Shown here: positions 44,455-57,005 of the stretch, one piece after another | How positions within the stretch are numbered: position 1 is the first letter of the stretch | Layout: every line of letters starts with the position of its first letter | Assembly (NCBI RefSeq): GCF_019097595.1 | Contig: NC_080719.1 | Location: 12,510,001-12,574,000, forward strand | Length of the DNA: 64,000 nucleotides | Direction: 5' to 3' | Source: Hemibagrus wyckioides | Taxonomy: Eukaryota > Chordata > Actinopteri > Siluriformes > Bagridae | Translations under genes and position numbers: made by a program | Notes under the pieces: generated by a model | The model's input: the letters and a program-made list of their open reading frames with translations, nothing else | What the model was told of the DNA's origin: nothing | Database searches by the model: none

Positions 44455-45744
44455 ACATCTGATACACATGTCTGTTTCATGCACCTATTTATTTATTTAT
44501 TACATTGGAATAATTACTTAATGTTATTATGGTTTACAGTGTTATTAAAGTATGTCTGACTTTGTATGACATCAAGAACAGTCGAAAGAATTGCATACAG
44601 TTTAAAGTTTGAGTCTGTAATAAGAAAAGACTCTTAAAGAGTTTCTATAAAAAGGTCTCTATAGGGAAAAAAAGTAATACTTGGCTAAAATAGGGGGAAA
44701 TGCAGTAAAAAGTACAAAACCATTGAAATAGGATAAAAGTACAAAAAAATCAGGGTAAAATGGAGCACATGTAAAAAAAAAAAAGAAAAAAAAAGAAAGA
44801 TATTCTGGCTAAAATGCAGAGAAAATGGGGTAAAATCTAAACAAATGGATTAAAATAATGCAAATAGTTTGTGTGTTTGTTTATTGTTTTTTAATGCCAT
44901 GTCAGCAGCAAGGTTATTGAAGGCCGAGTACAGAATCAATAATAGCACATATCCACTTAGCACACATCCACAAAATTATAGAAGACATTTATTTATATGC
45001 TCAGTACAAGACAGAAATTCTAAAATGTGTTTCCTAAATCTTTGTAGCCCATTTCCTTTTAGCATGTCTCTAAAAAACACCATCGCCTGATGGTATGAAA
45101 GGCTTTGCAGCTCAGTAGGAGGTTAAATGGACTAGAAGAAAACTAATATCAGACTAAAAATGTAGAGGAAATCTGGTTAAAGTACAAAATTAGACTCAAA
45201 AACAGTGTTCGTTTTCATCTCAAAACGGTTGGAGGATTAAACTTTGCTGACCCCTGACCTTTGGAACCCTTTTTCAGTTCCCTCAGGGGATCATATTGTG
45301 GGAAACATGGAAACCTTTCTGAACCTCCCACAGACACATGAAAGCACTCTGTGTTCTGTCTGTCTGTCTGTGTTCTGTCTGTCTGCATGCAATTATCCAT
45401 CTGTCTGTCTGGATTTATCCACCTATCAGACCGCTCAGACCTGACTGAGCCGTTCTGATGCACTGCTTCTGGTTGGAATTTCATCATTTGGATTCGGCTC
45501 ACTGCTGCTGCTCACGGCCGTGTGGAAGGCTGGAGACACATGGGACTGCTGTGGGTAGGTTTTGCACACAGGGTTCCATTAGTGAAAGTTCAACGGCATC
45601 GGCAAGTTAAAACTAGAATGAATTTTGAAAGATCTCTGATTCTAGTTCTCAAGTTGCTCGAAAGATCCTCATTACACAACTGCACTTGACCAGATACAAA
45701 TATAGAAAGAAAACAATTTATAATCGCTGTCTCTGGTGTCACCC

Positions 45745-45960
45745 AGTTTGAGTCTGGTTTCCTCTAAAGGTTTCTTCCTAATATTGCCTCAGGGAGTTTT
45801 TGTCATCATCACCTCGGGCTTGCTCAATAGAGATTAATATCAATTTTAATTTTAAACTTTAGATTAATTTTATTCAGAATTGTTATATTTCTAGTAAAGC
45901 TGTTAAAAGAGCTATACAAATAAAACTGAATTGAAAATTCAGTGAAATTGAATTGTTTGT
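45745..45960 (+). repeat. dispersed repeat (family B), 3' end
   Basis: GGTTTCTTCCTAATATTGCC, CTCGGGCTTGCTCAATAGAG and AATAAAACTGAATTGAAAAT reproduce the family seen at 6298-6484 with a longer 5' part. Confidence 0.7.
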
Positions 45961-46982
45961 GTGTTTGTGGGTCTGTATTTCCATGGTAACAGCGTCAGGA
46001 GCGATGCTAGGTCAGCTGTTGAAGTGCAGTTTATAGACAGGTGGAATATGTAAATACGATGATGTGATAAGGAGGTGCGCACAAACACTGCTGAATTGTT
46101 CTTATCAGTAATGTGCTCATGATGATAACATGCAGCTCACATGTTTTCTCCTGCAGGAGACTAAAGAAATGTTCTCACCAATGGCGCGTTTGAAAAATGT
46201 TTTGTTTTTTTTTCCTTCTTTTATTATCTTTGGGAAAGGAAAAAAAATGAAGCTGGTGAGGGAATGACTATTCACAAGTGAAGACAAGAACTAACATAAC
46301 ATAATATTTGGGCAAAATTGAATAATTTTAGAAGTATATTGTTGTGTATTGGATTTTCAGCTTTTAATTTGAGGGTGTTTACATCCAGATTAGGTGTAAC
46401 AATGTTAGAAATATTGTTACAATATATATATGCACATCCTGAGCAACGTCCAGTATGACAGAAAGATAAAGGCATGGAGAAAGAGACTGCTTGAGATGTG
46501 AAGCATGCCACTTCACAATGGTGTGGGTTTGTGTAGCTGCTAATAAAACCGCTTCCTCTGAATTTATTAATGATGTGCTCGCTGACTAAAGCAGCAGGAT
46601 GAATTGTGAAGAGTACAGAAATAATCTCCCCTTTAACAGCTCAGATTCGGCCAAATGCGTCAACTGATTGGACGGTGCGTCACAGTGCAGATGGCCAATG
46701 ACCTGAAGCATACCTTGAAAGCAAACCAAGACTATTTTTAAGGCATAACCAAGTGGAATGTTCTGCATTAACGTAATCGATCACGCAATTCACTCGCTGA
46801 AGCTGAAACTCAAGGCAAAATGCAAAAAACAAGCAGCAAGTGAAGACAGCTGCAGTAAAAGACTGACAGAACATCACCAGGGGAGAAACCCAGCTTCTGG
46901 AATTTGCAACTGTGTAGAAAAAACTTTAAAAAATGTAATTCCTTCAGTCTTTACCTGAGTTTGACCAACCTGAAAGACTTTT

Positions 46983-47007
46983 CTATCTATCTGTCTGTCA
47001 GTCTGTA

Positions 47008-47041
<34 letters not shown>

Positions 47042-47136
47042 AATCTAGATAGCTATATTCTTTGTCTCTCTGTATGCTTATCTGTCTATCTGCCTCACTT
47101 TATCTGTCTGCCTAAAAAATGACCATTGAATTACAG

Positions 47137-47177
<41 letters not shown>

Positions 47178-47180
47178 TCT
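46983..47180. repeat. (CTGT)n and (CT)n microsatellites
   Basis: CTGT tetranucleotide repeats at 46991-47040 with TATC variants, and a (CT)n run at about 47141-47180. Confidence 0.9.
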
Positions 47181-48823
47181 TAAGTAATTCTTTCTTCCCT
47201 TGTCACAGGCCACTGCTCTTTATGTGCGTGTGTTTCTATAATGAGGAGCAGAATTTCCTGGTGTGGAGTGGGGGAGAGTGTATAACACATCAGATTGTAT
47301 GGAAACAAAGTCGTCCATAAAACCAGAGAAAGTCTTTCATTATTTCATTATTTTTCCCCTTCCCATCGGTCAGATGTTTTAATTGTTTTTCCTGTGGTTT
47401 ACTCGTTTCACTGTTTCTATATATTTAACAAGAGAGCATATCTACATTGATCCTGCAGCACTGACGCTGATAAACTCGCTTTTTTCCATTAAACTACGAG
47501 TTGATGCTGTTTTTTTTGCAAAGTTTCTGATAAAATCCATTTCAGGAAGCTGCAATCTAAAAAAAAAGGCTAATTTTTACATTCAAAATAAAAAAGATTG
47601 GATTTAATCCTTAATGTGATTATTGTTAGTTTCTTATTTCTGTTTCGGAGCTAGCAGTTTAAAAACATCATGGGGTCTGATTGTGAGAATATTTTGAGTT
47701 TACGAACTTTTTACAGCCGAATTAAATGTTTAACATCCATTATTCTATTTTCTTTTTTTTTTAACACTAAGATATAAGGTTGATGCATCTAAGAAACTTC
47801 ATATTAGTTGAAGAATCTTTTTCTAACCTTATGTCTAAATGAATATACTTTACGCTGCTCCTTCTGGGCTCTTAAGCAACTTTAACCCTCACTTCACCTC
47901 ACTGTATAAATGTAACAGACTTTTACTCGCTCTTTAGTCGATCTGGATAATACAATAAATGTAAAAATAAATAAATAAATAAATAATAATTATTGCATTA
48001 GTTTAATTATTGAAGGGCAAACACAGAGGCAAAATTACATTGTTTTTATTAAAATTACATGTTATTTTAAATTTGTTTTAAAATGAAATGAGATCATGCA
48101 CATATATTATTCGTTTATTGTCTGTTTGTTGGTTTATTTATTTAAAGGGAAAACCATAAAAACACAAACATAACTGTATACCGAATTTGTCATGATTTCA
48201 AAATGAATTAATGAATTTGTCTGTTTGCTTATTTTTTAATGGAACTAAAAAAAAAGGCAGAGAAACTCAAAGCTCCTTGCTTTTTAAATTGTTTGTCATG
48301 ATTTCTTTGCTTTTTGTTCCACAGTGAAAAACACTCTGAAGCACTGAATTTGAATCGTTCCAGCGATCCTCTGGGAATCTTCGAAGGCCGGTAGTCGAGT
48401 CGTGCCTCACCCTGTCTACATCGTTATTAATTCAGACGTTGCTTCTCTTTTCACATCTTTTCAGCAGAGTTGCTGTAATTAGAGTCAAAGCTGACACACC
48501 CAGACTGCCTCATTAACGTGTATTCTGCCTTCACCTCACTTCCTCTCAGCACTCCTTCCTCATGCCCATTACTCCTACTCACCCTGAGAGAACTGCAGTC
48601 GTTATGTGGAATAGGAAGGGAATTTTGTGTGTGTGTGTGTGTGCATTGTGTTTTCAGAGATGCAAATCTCGTGTGGAATGTGTGTGAGTAAGATCACTGG
48701 CATGTGACCACGTGGAATCAACATTTTTTTCATTTCTCTCAGTGGAAAACAATCCACTGCCCACAACAGCATCTCAATCATTTATCCTTGAATAATGAGG
48801 TTTAGAATAATGTCAGGGTGAGC

Positions 48824-48859
<36 letters not shown>

Positions 48860-49917
48860 TACATGGTGGTTAAATGATGAAATCTGAATGTAGATTAGTG
48901 TTCTTTGTGCAGACAAACATCAAAGCCACAAAGACATCCAAGTTTAGTTAAACAAGGCATATTTGTTCATAATGGATTTGTGTCTATGGCAAAGTAGTGA
49001 TAGCAACGTAACTCAGAATTCTGTCCTTTTTTTTTTTCAATTCTATTTAAGAACTTTGTTCGATCTATAAATTCTTGTTAGCAACGAGCTAGCCAGCAGA
49101 CTGTGATGAGCAGTTTAGTTTTACCTCAATGCAGCAAATTATATAGTCAGTTTTATAAACGGTTTTGTTGTGAAGGAAGTTACATGTCTTTAAAATTTTA
49201 TTTTTACATCCATATTTTTGAAATGTAATATCCCTGGAACACAAACAACACCTCAGTTGTAAAATCATCCCTCTGTCTACCAAATAAAGCTGTATTAGAT
49301 GTAAATATTTTATAAAATCCTCCTGCAGGGGTCCGAATTAAATCTCTGGGTGTCAGACAGCTGCTGCACCCCTACCCTGGGACAGAGCCATTAAACAAAA
49401 CTTTACTAAGAAATATCTCGTAGATAATAAACCACAATGCTGAATACTATTTTATCTCCATTATAGAATCACTGCTTTTGTAAATTTCTCTAGGTAGAAT
49501 TACATTTTACTGACTTAAATACTTAATAATACAGCCTGGGTTATTGGCTGATATCTGATGATTATAATATCTTAATATTTAGAATTCCTGAATTCTAAAT
49601 ATCTATTTATAGCTGAGTAAGAAGCTTGTTTCTTCTATCCTGACCTGATCAGCTAAAGATACTACATCTAGCGAGCTGATCTGGTTATCAACAATCTATA
49701 TTTTCACTAAATGGAACGAGGTACTTGAGGTTGTATTTTATATACTACCAATTGTTTGTCATGTCTCACCTGTTTAAAGACACTTTAAATCACTTTGTTA
49801 CTAATTATTCTATGTAACATCTTTCTTCTAGGACAAATTGTTCATTGTAGGTAAACTTTTTCAAAGAGAATTGTTTTTACATGAATATACAGTATAACAT
49901 AAGTTCTATAGTTAAAG

Positions 49918-50131
49918 TTCTGGGGCAGTGGTAGCTCAAGTGGTTAAGGCTCTGGGTTGTTGACCGGAAGATTGGGCTTCAAGCCTGTTGGGCCCTTAAC
50001 CCTCCCTGCTTCAGGGGTGCTGCATCATGGCTGACCGTGTGCTCTGACCCCAACCACAAGGAAGGGATATGCGAAGAAGGAATTTCACTGTGCAGTAATG
50101 TATATGTGACAAATAAAGACAACTTAAGTTC
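49918..50131 (+). repeat. tRNA-derived SINE (family S2)
   Basis: Head GTGGTAGCTCAAGTGGTTAA (A box) and GGGCTTCAAGCC (B-box-like), then GGGCCCTTAACCCTCCCTGC and a tail ending GTGACAAATAAAGACAACTT. It belongs to a different family from S1, with a LINE-like 3' end. Confidence 0.75.
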
Positions 50132-50739
50132 AATAACAGATTTATATTTATAAAAAGCTCCTCAGCTCCTCTGAGGTAATCAGAGAGTAAATCAGAGACT
50201 ACTGGTTGTGGAATGGCAAGTTTAGACTACATTCTGCACCACATTATCAGTACATGTTGCTTTTTCAATTTAGAATAAAACACATTTTGAGTAACTACTG
50301 AGTTTCAGATGTCAGTGTCCTCATATCTAATTATGCTCATGTCCCAAAACACCACAGGTTCACCTTAGATATCTGAGAGTCTTCTAGGCCATCTGTGATC
50401 TAGGAGACATGGCCTGTGTGACACAACAGTGGCTCTTTCCCCTCAGACTCCTCCAGACATACTGATTGTCTTGTTTGGGAAACCACTGTGAGTAAATCAT
50501 CTCCTGTGTACACATTCCTCAGGTGGAACCACACACTTCTCTACAAATAGACAAGATGCTGGCGGCTGATGTGGTGAGCGTTTAGGACAGAATAGATTTA
50601 CTTTCCTGCTGTGATACAGATGTAGAGATATTGGGCCCGGTTTGGAGTGTGTCAGATCCAGAGAACTGTCATGTGTGAGTGAATATATTCTGCTTCAGGA
50701 CAGTGTGCAAAGAAACAAACACAAAGAGGAATCACTAGG

Positions 50740-50880
50740 GAAGAGGAATAAAACGCTTCAGAATGTGCTGTTAAAGAGAAATAGGAAAACTTCGCTGTGG
50801 TAACAGTAGCTCCACACCATCCCGTCACTGATTATTTTCCTGTATCAGCACAATACAGAGGGTTATATTCTTTAAAAAAA
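50740..50880 (+). repeat. family A repeat, 3' piece
   Basis: GGAATAAAACGCTTCAGAAT, GGTAACAGTAGCTCCACACC, GTCACTGATTATTTTCCTGT, CAGCACAATACAGAGGG: the right-hand end of the family. Confidence 0.7.
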
Positions 50881-51479
50881 ACAAGTTTATGTAGTTGGCT
50901 TTACTCAGCAGCTTCTTTATTTGGTTTTCTTATCATTAATTTTCAGTACTCTCAGTACATTTTACCCATCATGCTTAGCCAGAGTATTGAGTAGCTAATA
51001 ACATTTTAGGCTACAGAATTTAATGGAGATTAAGCTTTACTTGAGTTCATAAATTTAAAGAAGCTCAGTACAAATAAAAGTAAAGCTACCCAATAGGCAT
51101 GTGCTGTGATTTTTATCATGCACATCATTGTTATACAGTGTGTCCCAAAAGTCTCTATATGGGGTAATTAACACTTTTTAGCAAAACATTTTCAAAAATA
51201 TTTCAAGAGACATCTCTGTGTGTGTTTACAAAGAAATGACAATCATGTAAATGACGTTTTGTAAATACATTTACATTTTGCAAAAAAGATTTAATTTCCC
51301 CTATGTATGATGATGTCTTATTAGTCTTATTATAGCCAACATGAGGACACTTGCCTATTTACTTTTTTAGGCAAATTAAGACCCATTATTCTCAGGTTTT
51401 CTCTAACTTTTGTATAAAAAGCTTTCTGATTAAAATAATCATTTTTAAAACACATTACCCCACATTTTTTTGTTAAATT

Positions 51480-51750
51480 CTGGATTCTGATTGGTCAGAA
51501 GTTGTTGATGAATTTTCTTTAGGCTCTTACAGAAGTGCTGAAATTCAGAGGTTTATATTAATGTGCTCTTTTTAATACGTTATTGTTTCTATAGCAACAG
51601 CTCATACTCATAGTAGGGATTCATACAACAGATGCTTCACATTAACAGATTAAAAGAAAGCTCTGTTTAATAAGTTTAACATTTCTGAAAGAAGTCTCCA
51701 GTGTCAGCACTTTGGAACAGTCAGAGGTAAAGCTATTACTTTATTACTAT
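51480..51750 (+). repeat. family A repeat, 5' half
   Basis: TTGTTAAATTCTGGATTCTG ATTGGTCAGAAG at the left end, then GGTTTATATTAATGTGCTCT, GAAGTCTCCAGTGTCAGCAC. A good reference for the left terminus. Confidence 0.75.
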
Positions 51751-51814
51751 TATTTTTATAAACAGATGAGATTTCAGACACCATGGTATCCACTTCAGGC
51801 TGTCAGGATGACCG

Positions 51815-52300
51815 CAGGATGACCGCAAGAGCCATTTATCCCACAGTGCCTTTAAATTCTTGATTCTGATTGGTTAGAAGTTTTATATAGTCTATTCAGG
51901 AGTTATGCAAGGAGTCTAAGGTGTCAGTGCTTTATAAGTCAGGTAAAGCGGTACTTTTAAGTTTCTGACATCTTCAGGACAGAGAAGGTTATTCTTTACA
52001 GTTTCTTAGTAACACGACTAGCTGCGATTTCCAGTCATGTTAAAGAGAGATTTGTAAAGAAAGGACTCTAGAGCTGCTAGAACAATGCGAGAGCACGACT
52101 GTTTATAGCTGCTATATAGATGTAACTACAAGCGGATAAAAAGTGTGACATGTCGTCCTTCAATATTGTTAGTATTTGCTAACCATTTTGTGGTATAAGA
52201 CGATTAAAACACTAATTCAGTAATTCAGTTTCATCACAGCAAGCCGTGGTTGATTATTTTCCATCAGTATAATACAGTGTTCTTACTTAAAAAGTTCTGA
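51815..52300 (+). repeat. family A repeat, internally deleted
   Basis: CATTTATCCCACAGTGCCTT, AATTCTTGATTCTGATTGGT, a deletion, then AAGGAGTCTAAGGTGTCAGT, ACGACTGTTTATAGCTGCTA and the right end GTTGATTATTTTCCATCAGT. Confidence 0.75.
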
Positions 52301-52680
52301 ATTGATAATAAAGCCGTAGATCTTAATTCACTGTGCTAAGCTATCATTTTCTTTTTCATTTTTTTAATACGTCCTTGTCAGGGGAGAAAGGAGAGGAGGT
52401 TAATCCACTATAATTTAGGACTTTGCGTCGTGTTGCAGAGGCAGTGGACTAATTTCCAACTCATTGCCCCTTTTCTGCAACCAGACACGAACTACCTCCT
52501 CCTTCTCCTCCTCCTCCTCGTCCTCCTCCTCCTGTCTTTTTGTCTCTTTTCTGCTTTTTGCCAGGCTTCAAACAGCTATTTATGCGTGCCGCTGTAATTG
52601 TGTCACTGGCAGAATCTGCTTGATTTCTTTTCCGTTTTTCATTTTGCATGACAATGGAGCTTTTCAGCAGCTGCCTCTTT

Positions 52681-52861
52681 TATAGCAACACACACGCACA
52701 CACACACAAATGCACACACACAAATGCACACACACACAGACACACACACAGACATTAGGAACGAAGATGTTTCATCTAATGCCTGTTAGTGTGTGTGTGT
52801 GTGTGTCTGTGTGTGTGTGCGTTTATGTGTGTGTGCATTTGTGTGTGTGTGTGTGTGTGTG
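52681..52861. repeat. CA/TG inverted repeat (large hairpin)
   Basis: A CA-rich arm (to 52758) and a TG-rich arm (from 52776) are reverse complements, including their interruptions (AAATGC against GCATTT, CAGACAC against GTGTCTG, CATTAG against CTAATG). A 17-base loop separates them. Confidence 0.85.
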
Positions 52862-53278
52862 CTAGAGACACTCCATTTGTAAAGTTTTGGCCCAAAGTGA
52901 ATATGATGTTAATTGAATTGATTTTATTCCAATTTACTTAATTTTTAAGTTGTGAACATCCAAACCTCCAAGTTTTTTTCTTTGAAATAACAAAATAGAT
53001 TTATAATAAATTCAAATTCCCATGAATATTTTACTGTGCAGCTGTTCTTCAATTTCCTTACTGCATATAAATTACAGAATATTTTGACTCACAGTAAAGA
53101 AACAAAAAATAAAATAATAATCTGTCCAAAAGTAATGAAATATTTTCAAATGCTGCTTCTTTCAGTTCTCGCTCCAACGGTCAGTGTTGTTTGTCCCATG
53201 TGAGAGCACCCAGCTGTTTTTGGGCGGGTTTTCCATCTGGTGTCTCTCCTAACCTTTCCATCCTCCTCTTCTAAGAGG

Positions 53279-53312
<34 letters not shown>

Positions 53313-53664
53313 TGCTTCTCATGGGACTTGTGCTGGGCATGAGGCCAGCACTCTGTTGCTGTGACTCTGAAGAGTATGTGATGTTTATAAAACTGCTTTT
53401 ATTCACTCTGTACACTCTTCTGGATTTAATTTCAGTTGTCATAAATCTAACTGGCATTTATTTTTTTAATCCCAGACACCTCCTGTTTTTTTTTTTTTAC
53501 GGACCTGTTCATCATCTCGCTGAGTGATTTAAAAGGCACGCAGCACACCTTCAGCCCTAAAGCGATGAATGTGTCAAGCTCACAGCACCTGGCAGGAGTC
53601 TTCACTTCCCCAGTAGGCACATGACCAGCAGTGATGTGCGAAAGCCTTTATGCCTTTAAAGCCT

Positions 53665-54080
53665 TTATAAGAGCTATTGAATTCTTCGTTCTCATTGGTC
53701 AGAAAGTTTTTATATAACATTTTTGGAAGGAGTGTCCGGTGTCAGAACTTTGTAACAGAGTTAAAGCTTAAATGTGATTTTTTTTTCGACATCTTAAGAT
53801 AGAGATAGAGGTGTTTTAATGAAAAGAGAGAGCATAGCAAGGAAACGAAGGTCAATAGCTACTGTAACACAAGTGAGAACAGGAAGTAACTTGTTTCTTC
53901 AATGTTTCCATAAGTTTAAATGTAACCATACACAGATAAACAGTACAACCCCTCATCCTTTTCTAACCAAAAACTAAAATTGTTGGCCAACTTCAGGAAT
54001 AAATCTGTCTTGTTACTGAAAAAAATAATCAGCTTCCGTGTAGTAATAATAACCCTACTTCATCACACTGATTACTTTTC
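53665..54080 (+). repeat. family A repeat, internally deleted
   Basis: GAATTCTTCGTTCTCATTGG, TTTTGGAAGGAGTGTCCGGT, CAAGTGAGAACAGGAAGTAA, CATCACACTGATTAC. Confidence 0.7.
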
Positions 54081-54569
54081 ACTCCACTGTTTAAATGCTG
54101 TGGCTAATCTGTAAATATTGGCACCTCTGCACATTTCCTATATCAACACCTCCTTTATTATTCACCTTTGTGTATAAGCGTTTAAATCTGAGTTTTCCAG
54201 TCCCTTTCATAGCGCTCTAGCTCTAGCAGTTCTAAGTAGGCTTTTAGCTTGGAGATATTCTTTTATAACACCAAATTGCACTCCTGAAGGGCTTGTTGAG
54301 TCATATGTGTTAAATTAGGGAGTGCTAAAACCCAGAGTCAGTGAGTCACATCCATGAAAGGATGTGATGGACACCTGAAGGAATCTGACAGTTTATCATG
54401 TCTCACACACACACACACACACACACACACAGGAAAGAAAGACAAAACGGTTTACTTTTTAGATGTATCTTTACTGAGAAACAAACTGAAACCAGTAACA
54501 TTTATGAACATTTGGCTAAAAAAAACGGGCAGAAATTCACAAATGGATGATTAATAGCACAGTGCAGAG

Positions 54570-54864
54570 TAGGGCTGAGCGATATGGCAATAATATCCCA
54601 TCACAATACTTATTAAGGATCATAATGATTTGATTTGGTTACAGTGTTCTTACAAAACAGTAGAACCACATAAATAACAAAATGTTCACATTATAGAAAT
54701 TTGTCTTTTTAGTTTTATTGCAATACAAATAGAGTAGCCTTCATTTATTACATGTTATTTTTTCAGTAGTTTACGTGTACTTGGGATGCTTTAGCATCAT
54801 GCAGCTTGCTAAACTGGTGGCTATAAGCAATACTGATGTTACATAGTCATATCGCCCAGCTCTA
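54570..54864. mobile_element. hAT-type MITE, 295 bp
   Basis: Inverted ends TAGGGCTGAGCGATATGG and, reverse-complemented, TAGAGCTGGGCGATATGA. The flanking 8-mers GTGCAGAG (54562-54569) and GTGGAGAT (54865-54872) match at six of eight positions, consistent with an old 8-bp hAT target duplication. No transposase. Confidence 0.8.
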
Positions 54865-55887
54865 GTGGAGATCTGATCTTAAGTGACAGACGTGTGAAAA
54901 TCATTCATTCTATCAGACAGTGTTAATCCAGTAGCATATAGTAGCATAAAATAACATAAAAAGCTACATTAATATATAAAGTCTACATAAAATGTAGGCG
55001 ACATCTGATATAGTATAATAATGAACAAATACAATGCTACAACAATGAACAGCTGATAAAAAATAACATTAAAGTAGTATATTTTCCTGTCATCAAGTTA
55101 TCAAACACAAACGTTTAATATTTATATATAAAGTAGTCGTTTGAATATGAAATAACCAAATCCACCTCGAGATGGTGTGAAGAGAGCTGTCATATGATTC
55201 ATCAAACTCCTTCAACGCATAATATTAAGCAATATGTTAAATATACAACAGCTAGGATCATTAACCCTGTATTTGTTGTGTATCCAGGCATTTATATCTC
55301 CCTTCATAACAACAACAAAGAGCCGCACGGGGCGAGACAGGTTTAATACATCACTCATTTCCTCATCCAGCTGACGGCGACTTGTGCTTTAAACCCAGAG
55401 CTGAGCCACAGCTTCCTCGTCCTGATAACCCACATTGTTGTTGCAGGCTAAATCCAGAACCTTCTAAAACCATCTTACACAGTGTTTCCCCTTTCTGTTT
55501 TAATGTTAAATTCTCAGACTGAAACCAAAACCCTCCTTTCAGATAAAGAAGGTGGAAAAAGAGGGAATAAATGGGCAGGCTTTAGACTCGACAGTGTGTT
55601 TGATGTGTGCAGAGCTTTCAGTCTTTCAGATTTAGTTTAGAGTTGAAGTAAAAGTCCACTCTTGATTTATCTCCTCCGTGCCGAACTCTCTACTTTTTCC
55701 CTTCTGAATTGGCAAGTGCTCCTTTCTTGTACCTTTCTTTTATTCCTCAGCAGGCATCTGTCTGTCTTTCTTCTTTTCATTCTTTCTTTCTCTTTTGCTG
55801 TTTTCTTTCCCCCACCCCCTGCATTCCTCAGCCAACAAGAGGACACATTCCCCTGCATTCCTCATGACACTGGACATCTAGAGAGAC

Positions 55888-55923
<36 letters not shown>

Positions 55924-56154
55924 GTTGGTTAGGTAAGTCATGAACTCTGAAAAGCTGTCGCATTCCTATAAAAATCCAGCAAATGTGAAGAAGCCAAATC
56001 AGGTCACAATTCCTCTAAGCTCCTTACACCCCTTTCTGTATAATGTACATTACAGCGCTGCTGAACTCTGTTGATTTTTAATGATATGATATTGTTATTT
56101 CATTCACAAGCACCTGTACGCTTCATGCTCCATATAAACAGACTTGTGTAAAAA

Positions 56155-56610
56155 TGTGTGTAAATTCTTATACATTTTTTTAATGTAAGGAAAGGTTTAT
56201 TAACATTTAACATCTCTGACAGGAGTCTCAGTGCAGTGTCAGAGGTACAGCTGTCTTCAGGACAGATGAGTTTACACACAAGCTGTGTTTTATTTGTATT
56301 ATTAACTTCAAGCGAGAGAAAAAAACAGATGCTGATGAAGGAACAACTGCTTACAGCTGCTACAATTTAAGTGAACTAACTTGGTTTATAGGCGTTACAC
56401 AACATTAATTGTAACCAAAAAGGGATAAAAAGTAACAGATACGTTATATTTGTCTGTAAACCGCTGTGGTATAAAAGAAATAAAACACTAAGGGAAATGC
56501 TGTTATACATGCTGAAAAGAATTAACTTTGGGGTTAACAGTAACTCATCACACCACCCCATTGTTGATTATTTTTCCTATAACAGAGTGTTTTACTCCTT
56601 TCAGCTGTTT
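56155..56610 (+). repeat. family A repeat, 3' two thirds
   Basis: TAATGTAAGGAAAGGTTTAT, GACAGGAGTCTCAGTGCAGT, CGCTGTGGTATAAAAGAAAT, ACAGTAACTCATCACACCAC and CCATTGTTGATTATTTTTCC. It gives the best right terminus in the window. Confidence 0.75.
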
Positions 56611-56992
56611 AAGCTAATATTCCAGATAATTCCCTTTCAGCTATATTTAAATAAGAATGTATTGTTATTACCGTATTTTCAGCTTGGTATTAACAGCTCA
56701 TGTTTCCAACAAGATTATATTGCATTTTCTGTTTAATATGATGCTCACTAATAACACTGCATGTATGCCAAATTGATTTCTAATCTTTCTGGCATTTGAT
56801 ATTCTAATACTCGAAGTGCTATTAAAGAACAGCGTTAATCAAATCAGTCGTGTCTGACGGCATATTCAGTAATCACACAGCCCAGACAGCCATAACCCCA
56901 GCGGCTTCACGTGGCACCAGCGAGAAACACTTAACTGCTCAAATGAGGCTTCATTAGCTGAGCTGTCAGGACCAGAGGCTATAATAAACCTA

Positions 56993-57005
56993 GAAGCTTC
57001 TAGAA
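56993..57005. promoter_or_regulatory. three-unit heat-shock element-like motif
   Basis: GAAGCTTCTAGAA gives GAA-nn-TTC-nn-GAA with exact spacing, the HSF consensus. It lies 12.5 kb past the akap13 poly(A) site, so its target, if any, is unknown. Confidence 0.35.

Larger units (their letters stand above)
40897..44475 (+). other. akap13: probable akap13 3'UTR
   Basis: No open frame follows the stop. AATAAA signals lie at 41550-41555, 41777-41782 and 44449-44454. The last is followed by a GT-rich stretch and I take it as the distal poly(A) site. The span contains a (TG)n run near 41229, a 20-base T run near 42436, and two copies of a roughly 430-bp block (see the repeat entries). If the proximal signals are used, the duplicated part would be outside the mRNA. 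Confidence 0.6.

Noticed and set aside
51135..51470. Mariner-like start CAGTGTGTCCCAAAAGTCTC
   Set aside because: Resembles a mariner end, but I could not find the matching inverted end or a target duplication.
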